Part shown: positions 27,140 to 34,312 of the stretch, piece after piece | Layout of the letters: every line of letters begins with the position of its first letter | Numbering within the stretch: position 1 is the first letter of the stretch | Source of the DNA: Akkermansia sp. | GTDB lineage: Bacteria > Verrucomicrobiota > Verrucomicrobiia > Verrucomicrobiales > Akkermansiaceae | Length of the DNA: 64,000 nucleotides | Assembly (NCBI GenBank): GCA_017555205.1 | Contig: JAFZGW010000032.1 | Span: 1 to 64,000 of the forward strand | Direction: 5' to 3' | The notes under the pieces: generated by a model | Told to the model about the DNA's origin: nothing | Seen by the model: only the letters and a program-made list of their open reading frames with translations | Databases searched by the model: none | Program-made: the position numbers and the translations under genes

Positions 27140-28873
27140 TTAAGAGAATGGCTCGCGTTCGTATTTTGTTTCGAGTTCTTTGTTGCCGTGGCGGAAACGG
27201 CGAGAGGTATGTGCCACAAAGCAGAAGAAGAGGGTTATCACACCAACCCACAGCAGGGGCAGTATGGCACCGATTTTACCTTCCAACAGGTTTGTGATGT
27301 GGTAGCTTTGCTTCACAAAAAGGTTTTGATAAAGCCAGGCAACGAAGATGGCCACCATGATTGCCGGCGTAATCCAGTTGATAACAAAGGCAATGCCACG
27401 GTTAATGGGAAGGAGCGCACCGCTGCGCAACTCGGCTAAGCCGGCAGGGGTTCCCCACACGAAACGGAATATGATGAGGAAGAGAGATGAGCTGACATAC
27501 AGGCTCATGGTACCTAACCAGAAGTCCAGCGTATCGAGCGCAAGCAAATCCTCCGTAAACCAGATGACGATGAGTGAGCCTACACCCAGCAGCATGGCAA
27601 TCAGGCTCACGCTCTGAGCGCGGCTCAGATTCCAGAACTCCTCCACGAATGCCACGGCCGGTTGGGTAATGGAAATCGCGCTGGTGATGGCTCCAATCGA
27701 AAGCAGTAGGAAGAAGAGTGTGCCGAAGAATTGGCCGCCCGGCATGCTGTTGAATACCTGAGGAAGCACGTTGAAGCCTAAGCCGAACGTGCTGGTGCCG
27801 GCTGCTGCGGCTACACCCAGCAGAGATACCGCTGCGGGGATAATCATCATGCCTGCCAGACCTACCTCGGCAACTTCATTGGCTGCATTGGCAGTCAATG
27901 AGCCGAGCGCTATGTCCTTGCGGCGGCGTACATAGCTGGCGTATGTGCAGACGATACCGAAACCGATGGAGAGTGAGTAGAAAATCTGCCCGGCTGCCGT
28001 AATCCACAAATCGGGGTTCAACAAGCCCTTAATCAGGGTGATTTCCTCCTTTTCAATCTTGGCTTCAGGGTATTCCTGCTGCAGGCGCTCAGTAAGAGCT
28101 GCTTTTTCCTCTTCGGTGGCGCCGGCCGGCACCATGCCGATGGTTTTCTTTGTAACGCTGTCAACCAGCATTACCTTGTTGGGGTTCCACATGTAGCCCA
28201 AACCTTCGTTGACATTGCGCTCGGGGCGGGTGGCATCGGGCGTGCCCATGGTCAGCACGCGTACCAAAATGATAATGGCGGTTACAACCAAAATAGGCAT
28301 GCTCACTTTGCTGAACCACTCAATGCCTTTGTTAACACCACGATAAATCAAATAGAAGTTGGCTGCAATGGCTAAGATAAAGAAAATCAGCAGCGAACTT
28401 TGCCCGCCGAAGAATACTGCACCATCGCTACTGATGCCGGTGAACGTCGTGAAAAAGTCGCCGTATTCTTTTGTGCTGGCCAAGTCCAAATCGCCTACAG
28501 CGGTGTGCCAGGCATAGCCCAGGGTCCACCCTTCGAGGGCGATGTAGTACATGCTGATGGAGAGCGGTACAATGACGCTGACCAAACCAAGGTATTTCCA
28601 ACACTTAGTCTGCGAAATGAGGTAGAACACAGATGCCGAGCTGTGCCCCCCCAAGCGCCCGCCTTTGCGGCCGATGGCCCATTCTACCCAGCTGAGCGGT
28701 ATGCCCATCAGCAAAAAGGCGCAGAAATACGCTATCATGAATGCGCCGCCACCATATTGGGCTGCCAGCCCGGGGAAACGCAGGAAATTGCCGAAACCGA
28801 TGGCGCTGCCGGCTACAGCCAGCACTACACCCAAGTTACTGCTCCAATTTTCGTTTTTAGTTTTCTTGCTCAC
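27140..28873 (-). CDS. Sodium-dependent transporter, NSS/SNF family (copy 2)
   Basis: A 578-residue paralogue of the downstream transporter with the same SAIGFGNFLRFPGLAAQYGG signature. The frame opens at an ATG at 28915, but that lies in the -35 box of a consensus promoter. The GTG at 28873 (VSKKTKNENWSSNLG) aligns with the paralogue's MSKQTKTESWNTNLG and is the better start. It has no adjacent small subunit of its own and may share the MetS-like peptide. The two copies differ mainly in loops and at the C terminus, so substrate divergence is possible. Confidence 0.9.
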   Translation of the reverse strand: MSKKTKNENWSSNLGVVLAVAGSAIGFGNFLRFPGLAAQYGGGAFMIAYFCAFLLMGIPLSWVEWAIGRKGGRLGGHSSASVFYLISQTKCWKYLGLVSVIVPLSISMYYIALEGWTLGYAWHTAVGDLDLASTKEYGDFFTTFTGISSDGAVFFGGQSSLLIFFILAIAANFYLIYRGVNKGIEWFSKVSMPILVVTAIIILVRVLTMGTPDATRPERNVNEGLGYMWNPNKVMLVDSVTKKTIGMVPAGATEEEKAALTERLQQEYPEAKIEKEEITLIKGLLNPDLWITAAGQIFYSLSIGFGIVCTYASYVRRRKDIALGSLTANAANEVAEVGLAGMMIIPAAVSLLGVAAAAGTSTFGLGFNVLPQVFNSMPGGQFFGTLFFLLLSIGAITSAISITQPAVAFVEEFWNLSRAQSVSLIAMLLGVGSLIVIWFTEDLLALDTLDFWLGTMSLYVSSSLFLIIFRFVWGTPAGLAELRSGALLPINRGIAFVINWITPAIMVAIFVAWLYQNLFVKQSYHITNLLEGKIGAILPLLWVGVITLFFCFVAHTSRRFRHGNKELETKYEREPFS

Positions 28874-28886
28874 GGTAATGGCGGAT

Positions 28887-28915
28887 ATTATACGCGCGCG
28901 TACACGAGCTGTCAA
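28887..28915 (-). promoter_or_regulatory. Perfect-consensus promoter of the NSS transporter group
   Basis: On the minus strand, TTGACA (complement of 28910-28915), exactly 17 nt and TATAAT (complement of 28887-28892). The start near 28880 is about 7 nt before the GTG start codon. Confidence 0.8.
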
Positions 28916-28987
28916 GGTAGAAATTCGGTCCCTTGCGTTAGAGACTGATTTTTTGCAGTTCTATTTTCCATTGAGCAAGTGTGCACC

Positions 28988-29018
28988 AAAAAAGCCCCGC
29001 AGTTTGCACAGCGGGGCT
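28988..29018 (-). terminator. Terminator of the Nudix gene
   Basis: AGCCCCGC (28993-29000) pairs with GCGGGGCT (29011-29018). On the minus strand the stem is followed by a T6 run. Confidence 0.82.
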
Positions 29019-29040
29019 CGTGAATGATGTGGATTGTGAT

Positions 29041-29649
29041 TCAGGCGTTTTTCAGCGCATCCACGCAAATGGCTGACCATGTTTCAAGCCGCTCGTACAG
29101 CGGGCCGGCCAGCTCTTCGAGCGTGCAGAATCGCATGTCGGTGAGTTTCTTTTCCAAGGGGGTTACCTCGTCGTTATCCAGTTCAAAACGGTGCACAATT
29201 CCGAGGTGTACGGAGCCTACTTCGTTCGTATCGTCGTTAATGACGGCGTAGAGCTGCTGAGTAGCATTGCCGGAGAAGGCAATCTCCTCGCGTATTTCGC
29301 GCTCCACACCGGCAAGGTAGGTGGAGAGGTTTTCGGCGAGACCATCTACAGGGTTAATATGCCCGCCGATGCCCAAGCTCATTTTATCGTGCAGTCGGCT
29401 CTCGCCGCCTTTTTTGGTGCGAGCGTAGGCAAGCACCTTGCCTTGGTAGCAGAAAATAGCGTAGGCGATAATCTGTTTGAACTGCGGGCTTTCCTCCGCG
29501 ATATCGCGATCCATATAGCGCGCTACTCCCGGTTGAAGGAAGGCGGCCAGATATTCCTGCGGGTTGAGTCTTACTCCGTTAAATGCGCCCACAGCCTCGA
29601 AAGCTTCTCTGGGTACTACCAATACCTGTTCTCCATTGTAGCGTGACAT
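29041..29649 (-). CDS. Nudix-family hydrolase
   Basis: About 202 residues. A Nudix-type region GIGGHINPVDG...EREIREEI contains the REIxEE core, with wider spacing than the strict Nudix box. The fold suggests hydrolysis of a nucleoside diphosphate derivative; the substrate is unknown. It starts MSRYNGEQVLVVPRE at 29649. An upstream ATG at 29691 would place the start in the predicted -35 region, so the shorter form is preferred. It is a single-gene unit bounded by two terminators. Confidence 0.8.
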   Translation of the reverse strand: MSRYNGEQVLVVPREAFEAVGAFNGVRLNPQEYLAAFLQPGVARYMDRDIAEESPQFKQIIAYAIFCYQGKVLAYARTKKGGESRLHDKMSLGIGGHINPVDGLAENLSTYLAGVEREIREEIAFSGNATQQLYAVINDDTNEVGSVHLGIVHRFELDNDEVTPLEKKLTDMRFCTLEELAGPLYERLETWSAICVDALKNA

Positions 29650-29656
29650 GAGCCGC

Positions 29657-29685
29657 ATTGTACGCCCCGATTCGTTGTAAGTCAA
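29657..29685 (-). promoter_or_regulatory. Predicted promoter of the Nudix gene
   Basis: On the minus strand, TTGACT (complement of 29680-29685), 17 nt and TACAAT (complement of 29657-29662). The predicted start near 29650 coincides with the ATG at 29649, implying a leaderless message. Confidence 0.65.
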
Positions 29686-29689
29686 GCGC

Positions 29690-29721
29690 AAAAAAGCCCC
29701 GCCTGCGTGGTGCAGGCGGGG
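29690..29721 (-). terminator. Terminator of the purine cluster (after purQ)
   Basis: CCCCGCCTGC (29697-29706) pairs perfectly with GCAGGCGGGG (29712-29721), with a T run on the minus-strand 3' side. Confidence 0.88.
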
Positions 29722-29745
29722 TGGTAAGTTTGCCGGTGGGTATTT

Positions 29746-30453
29746 TTACTTCAGCGCGTCATAGGCGCCTTTGAAGAAGTAATACCCCCAGCCCCATTCG
29801 GAATCACCGGACCAATCGGGGTCGTAGTGATGGCGGGGCTTGAGGAATCGCTCGGGGTGGGGCATAAGCCCCATGGCGCGACCGGTGGGGTCTTGCAAGC
29901 CGGCGATTCGCAGCTCGGAGCCGTTGTGGTTATCGGCATATTGCAGTGCTACGCAGCCGTTGTCGAGGTACTTTTGAGCGTCGCCGGGGTCGCAGACCAA
30001 GCGCCCTTCGGCGTGGGCTGAGGGAAGCTCAAAGTTCTCGGGCAGGTAGGTGGTGAAGGGGCAGTTCGGAGCCACTTTCACCAGTTTGTCCCACATGCAC
30101 TCAAAGCGCTCGCTCTTGTTCCAAATGAGCGAGGCCTTGGGCAGAATGCCGAGTTTGGTGAGGATTTGGAACCCGTTGCAGATGCCGAAGAGGAACCCAC
30201 CGTTGGCGTGGTGCTTGTGGAGGGCGTCGCCCAGGAATCGCTCGGTTTCCAGCTGAGCCAGACGGCCGCTCATTACATAGTCGCCGTAGGAGAAACCGCC
30301 GGAGAATACAACGAGCTGAGCCTTGGCAACGTGCTGCGGGGTGGCGGTGGCAATGGGCTGCACCTGGGTGGAGAAGCCGGCGGCCATGAGCGCGCGCTCG
30401 GTTTCTACGTCGCAGTTAGTGCCGGGGTATTTGAGGAGTAATGCGTGAGGCAT
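29746..30453 (-). CDS. purQ: Phosphoribosylformylglycinamidine synthase, glutaminase subunit
   Basis: A 235-residue class I glutamine amidotransferase that supplies ammonia to PurL. FGICNGFQIL holds the nucleophilic Cys, and MPHPER the catalytic His and Glu. FSGGFSYGDY is characteristic. It follows purL by 37 bp and is the last gene of the purC-purS-purL-purQ cluster. Confidence 0.94.
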   Translation of the reverse strand: MPHALLLKYPGTNCDVETERALMAAGFSTQVQPIATATPQHVAKAQLVVFSGGFSYGDYVMSGRLAQLETERFLGDALHKHHANGGFLFGICNGFQILTKLGILPKASLIWNKSERFECMWDKLVKVAPNCPFTTYLPENFELPSAHAEGRLVCDPGDAQKYLDNGCVALQYADNHNGSELRIAGLQDPTGRAMGLMPHPERFLKPRHHYDPDWSGDSEWGWGYYFFKGAYDALK

Positions 30454-30490
30454 AATAAAATTGCGAGTTACAAGTTACGGGTTGCAAGGA

Positions 30491-32884
30491 TTAATAGAAG
30501 GGGGTAAGACCATTCTTCCAGATGCTCTTGAGCTCTGCCACCTCAGCCTGCAGCACGGTGCTGCCCTTAGCGGTGATGGTGAGCTTGCCGTCTGCTGTGG
30601 CGGAGCCGATGCGGGCGCAGGGCGTGCCGGCCATTGCAGCTGCAAAATCATCTGCCAAATCTTCATCTACCTCGACCAGGAATCGACCGGTGCTTTCTGC
30701 GAAGCAGGGCACCACATTGTTCTGCCAGCCACCAACGGTGGGCAGCTTGTCGAGCTCGATGCTGATACCACCCTTGCCGGAGAAGGCCATCTCGGCAGCT
30801 GCTACGGCCAGACCACCTTCGGAAAGGTCGTGGGCTGAGAGCACAAGCCCCTGTGTGAGGGCGCGGCTGTAGTACTGCTTGTACACCTCGAAGTTGGCGG
30901 CGCAGTCGGTCTGGGGTACCTTGCAGTCTTTCACACCCTTGATGCGGGCGTAGACGCTGGCGCCCATTTCATCTTCCGTGTTACCCACGATGAAGATGGC
31001 GCTATTGTTGCGGCGCAGGCTGGCACCGCGTACGTGCTCGGGAGCCTCTACCACACCGAAACCGGAGCAAAGGAAGGTGACGGGAATGTTTACCGGGCCT
31101 TCTTCCGTCTCGAAGTAGTTGTAGAAGCTGTCTTTGCCGGACACATAGGGGGCGCCGTAGGCAAGGGCTGCCGTGCGGATACCCTTGGCGCATTCTACGA
31201 TGCGACCCAACTCGGTCGGGCACTCGGGGTTGCCCATGCAGAAGTTGTCGAGCAGTGCAATCTTGTCGGGGTTTGTGCCGGCAAGCACCAGCTGGCGCAC
31301 CGTTTCATCCACCGTGCCGGTACCCATGGCGTAGGGGTCAGTCTTGCCCCACTCGGGCAGAATAGCCAGAGCAAGCGACATGAGCTTGTCGGAACCGTCG
31401 ATGTCGATGACGGAGGCGTCTTGCGGGGCGTCGGCGGAGGCACCGGCAAGGGGCTTAAGCACCGTGTTGCCCTGTACTTCGTGGTCGTACTCGCGGATAA
31501 TGGGTTCGCGGGAAACGATGGCGAAGTCGCCGAATACCTGCTTGAGGTCGGCTGTCAGGTTGCTGTCGTCGAGGGCTACACCCTGCATAGCGGGGCAGGG
31601 GGTGAAGGTCGAGGTGAGGTACTTGGTGGGAGCGTCGTGCAGTTTGGAGTTGTCCATCTCTACCACGAGCTCACCGTTGTGCCATACGCGCAGCACGCCG
31701 CTGTCGTTCGACTCGCCCAGCACGGTCATCTCCGTCTGGAATGTGTCGGCCAAGCTCTGCAGCTCTTCCAAATTCTCGGGTTTTACAGCCAGCACCATGC
31801 GCTCCTGAGACTCAGAAAGGAAAATCTGCCATGAGAGCATGCCGGTCTCCTTCAGCGGAGCGCGCTCCAGGTACAGGTTGCCACCTGTCTCGGAAAGCAT
31901 TTCACCTGCGGCGGAGGAGAAACCACCGGCACCGCAGTCGGTCACGAATTCAATGAGGCCGCGCTCGCGGGCTTCGAGAATGACGTCGAGGGTCTTTTTC
32001 TCTTCAATCGGGTTACCAATCTGTACAGCCTGCTGATCCTCCGTGGCGGATTCTTCACCCATGGCGGCGGAGGAGAAGGTGGCGCCGTGCAGGCCGTCCT
32101 TACCGGTACGACCGCCGATAACTACCACGGCCAAGCCGGGCTTCATTTCTTTTGCAATGTCCTGCTGGGGAATGACGCCGGCGGTACCGCAGAATACAAG
32201 CGGGTTGTAAATGTAGGTGGGGTCGAACTGAATGGCACCGCTGGTGGTGGGAATACCCATGCGGTTACCGTAGTCGCGCACGCCGTGAACCACGCCGCGC
32301 ATGATGCCCAGCGGGTGAATGATGTTGTGCCCTTCCACCATGCTCTGCGGGGTATCGGGAGCACCGAAGCAGAATACATCGAGGTTGGCAATGGGCTTGG
32401 CACCCTTACCGGCACCCAGAATGTCGCGAATTACACCGCCCAAACCGGTGTTGGCTCCGGCGTAGGGTTCGATGGCGCTGGGGTGGTTGTGGGTCTCTGC
32501 CTTCAGGCACACGGAGAGCTTGTCGTCGAGTTTAATGAAGCCGGCGTTGTCCACAAAGCAGCTGAGCACGAAACCGGGCTTCTGCGCCATGATTTCCTTG
32601 GAGGGGCGCTGAATGAAGGTTTTGTACATGCTGTTAATCTCCTCCGTTTCGCCATTCACGGTGTGCTGAATGGTGGCGGCGAAGATGCGGTGCTTGCAGT
32701 GCTCCGACCAAGTTTGGGCGATTACCTCGAGCTCTACATCGGTAGGCTCGCGGTCAATCTCGTTGAAAATCTGCTGCACGACCAGCATGTCCTCCGTTGA
32801 GAGGGAGAGCTTCATGTCCTGGCTCAGCTTGGTAAGTTCGGCCACGCTCAGGTTGCGAACAGGTATGTGACGATATGTTGCCAT
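30491..32884 (-). CDS. purL: Phosphoribosylformylglycinamidine synthase, large subunit
   Basis: A 797-residue PurL of the short multi-subunit type that works with separate PurQ and PurS. It makes FGAM from FGAR, ATP and ammonia in de novo purine synthesis. Family motifs include WSEHCKHR near residue 60, ETHNHPSAIEPYAGA, TDCGAGGFSSA and SAHDLSEGGLAVA. It lies 27 bp downstream of the double-domain purS gene. Confidence 0.95.
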   Translation of the reverse strand: MATYRHIPVRNLSVAELTKLSQDMKLSLSTEDMLVVQQIFNEIDREPTDVELEVIAQTWSEHCKHRIFAATIQHTVNGETEEINSMYKTFIQRPSKEIMAQKPGFVLSCFVDNAGFIKLDDKLSVCLKAETHNHPSAIEPYAGANTGLGGVIRDILGAGKGAKPIANLDVFCFGAPDTPQSMVEGHNIIHPLGIMRGVVHGVRDYGNRMGIPTTSGAIQFDPTYIYNPLVFCGTAGVIPQQDIAKEMKPGLAVVVIGGRTGKDGLHGATFSSAAMGEESATEDQQAVQIGNPIEEKKTLDVILEARERGLIEFVTDCGAGGFSSAAGEMLSETGGNLYLERAPLKETGMLSWQIFLSESQERMVLAVKPENLEELQSLADTFQTEMTVLGESNDSGVLRVWHNGELVVEMDNSKLHDAPTKYLTSTFTPCPAMQGVALDDSNLTADLKQVFGDFAIVSREPIIREYDHEVQGNTVLKPLAGASADAPQDASVIDIDGSDKLMSLALAILPEWGKTDPYAMGTGTVDETVRQLVLAGTNPDKIALLDNFCMGNPECPTELGRIVECAKGIRTAALAYGAPYVSGKDSFYNYFETEEGPVNIPVTFLCSGFGVVEAPEHVRGASLRRNNSAIFIVGNTEDEMGASVYARIKGVKDCKVPQTDCAANFEVYKQYYSRALTQGLVLSAHDLSEGGLAVAAAEMAFSGKGGISIELDKLPTVGGWQNNVVPCFAESTGRFLVEVDEDLADDFAAAMAGTPCARIGSATADGKLTITAKGSTVLQAEVAELKSIWKNGLTPFY

Positions 32885-32911
32885 GGTTGAATATAAGGTC
32901 GGGGTTCTGCT

Positions 32912-33361
32912 TTATTTCACGCTCCAAGTGTGAATGGCGGGGTTGCACACATCGTTGCAGAATCGAGCGGCAAGGGCTTCTTTGTCCCCTTCGCCGAAAA
33001 TGTAGATTTTCTGCGTGATGGTGAGGGCTGAAATGGTGAAAGGCAGCCCCTTGCGGCCGGCATAGTTGGTCAGGATTGCCTCTTTTTCCAAATCGAGTGC
33101 ACCTTTCTTAATGCCGTAGGAAATGCAGAAGAGCTCACCCTCCAGTGCGGGGGTGCCGCCTTCTTCTACCTTCTGGGAGATGGGGTCAACCAGTACGCGG
33201 CGCATGTAGTCGGCCGCAGCCTCAATGTCACCCTCGCATTCAACGGTGTACAGGCGAGTGTGATTGTAGGTCAGTTTGTCGCTGATGGGGGTGTAGAGCA
33301 GCTTGTTCGCATCCGTAGCGGATTGAAAGCGGCTGAATACCTCGAATGTAAGTGTTGCCAT
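32912..33361 (-). CDS. purS: PurS-like subunit with two PurS-type halves
   Basis: A 149-residue protein between purC and purL. The PurS family is usually about 80-85 residues; this one appears to contain two copies. The first half ends in DYMRRVLVDPISQKV and the second in RFCNDVCNPAIHTWSV, both matching the PurS C-terminal pattern (helix, then N/D-P-x-I). PurS dimers bridge PurL and PurQ, so a tandem version could replace a homodimer. The frame extends upstream, but MATLTFEVFSRFQ at 33361 is the likely start. The assignment rests on position plus motif similarity. Confidence 0.7.
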   Translation of the reverse strand: MATLTFEVFSRFQSATDANKLLYTPISDKLTYNHTRLYTVECEGDIEAAADYMRRVLVDPISQKVEEGGTPALEGELFCISYGIKKGALDLEKEAILTNYAGRKGLPFTISALTITQKIYIFGEGDKEALAARFCNDVCNPAIHTWSVK

Positions 33362-33365
33362 AAAG

Positions 33366-33401
33366 TTGAAAAGGGCCACCGCACACTGGTGCACGGTGGC
33401 C
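33366..33401 (-). terminator. Intercistronic hairpin between purC and purS
   Basis: GGCCACCG (33374-33381) pairs with CGGTGGCC (33394-33401), followed on the minus strand by CCCTTTTC. It probably causes partial termination after purC, lowering expression of purS-purL-purQ. Confidence 0.6.
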
Positions 33402-33417
33402 ATAAGGGGTTATTCGG

Positions 33418-34122
33418 TTACTTGCTCAGGCGCTCCAGCACCTCGGCGTAGGATTCCATGAACTCGCCCAGCCCTTGGCGGAAGCGGTCTTTGTCCATCT
33501 TCTTGCCGGTGGTAACATCCCACAGGCGGCAGGTGTCGGGGGAGATTTCGTCGGCCAGCACAATCTGGGAGGGATCTTCAGCCAGGCGACCCAGCTCAAT
33601 CTTAAAGTCGATGAGGCGCAGGTTGGACTTCAGGAAGAACTCGCACAGTGTTTCGTTCACAGCCAGAGCCATTTTCTTAATGGCGGCGCACTCCTCCTCG
33701 CTGGCTGCACCCATCTCGCGGGCGTAGTCATCGTTGATGAAGGGGTCACCCAAGGAGTCATCCTTGTAAGAGAACTCTACAATCGGCTTTTTGAATGCTG
33801 TACCCTCAGGCACGCCCATGCGCTTGGAGAAGCTGCCGGCGGCAACATTGCGCACGATAACCTCGAGCGGAATGATGGATACCTTCTTTACCAGCAGGTT
33901 AATGTCATCTACATCGTCTACCAGGTGGGTGGCTACACCCTTGGCTTCGAGCATGCGGTAGATGATGAGGGTAATGGCCTTGTTGAAGCGGCCCTTGTTC
34001 TCGAAATCCTCCTTCTTTTCACCGTTGAATGCGGTGGCGGAGTCCTTGTACTCCATACGCAGAACATTGGGATTATCTGTCGTGAACAGCCTCTTGGCTT
34101 TGCCTTCGTAAATCGGTTCCAT
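33418..34122 (-). CDS. purC: Phosphoribosylaminoimidazole-succinocarboxamide synthase
   Basis: A 234-residue SAICAR synthetase of the bacterial short type. It begins IYEGKAKRLF (nucleotide-binding) and contains VRNVAAGSFSKRMG, the conserved EFFLKSNLRLIDFKIELG and LADEISPDTCRLWD. It joins aspartate to CAIR in purine synthesis. It is the first gene of the cluster, with a predicted promoter about 40 bp upstream. Confidence 0.95.
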   Translation of the reverse strand: MEPIYEGKAKRLFTTDNPNVLRMEYKDSATAFNGEKKEDFENKGRFNKAITLIIYRMLEAKGVATHLVDDVDDINLLVKKVSIIPLEVIVRNVAAGSFSKRMGVPEGTAFKKPIVEFSYKDDSLGDPFINDDYAREMGAASEEECAAIKKMALAVNETLCEFFLKSNLRLIDFKIELGRLAEDPSQIVLADEISPDTCRLWDVTTGKKMDKDRFRQGLGEFMESYAEVLERLSK

Positions 34123-34160
34123 GATATATATGTGAGGGTTTGTGATTACACCTCACCGCA

Positions 34161-34188
34161 ACTATACTCGGATAGGCGGCTTTGTCAA
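34161..34188 (-). promoter_or_regulatory. Predicted promoter of the purine cluster
   Basis: On the minus strand, TTGACA (complement of 34183-34188), 16 nt and TATAGT (complement of 34161-34166). No purine riboswitch or clear PurR-like operator is visible in the short leader. Confidence 0.6.
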
Positions 34189-34250
34189 GCCTAAAAGTAT
34201 GGGCCGGCGATTTTGGCGATATGTGGGTATAGTGTATTGTGAATGGCGGG

Positions 34251-34289
34251 TAAAAAAACGCTCTGCCATACGCGGGGTATGGCAGAGCG
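34251..34289 (-). terminator. Terminator of pheS-pheT
   Basis: A perfect 13-bp stem, CGCTCTGCCATAC (34259-34271) with GTATGGCAGAGCG (34277-34289), a 5-nt loop and a T7 run on the minus strand. Confidence 0.92.
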
Positions 34290-34312
34290 GTGAAATGATG
34301 GAGCCCGATTTA

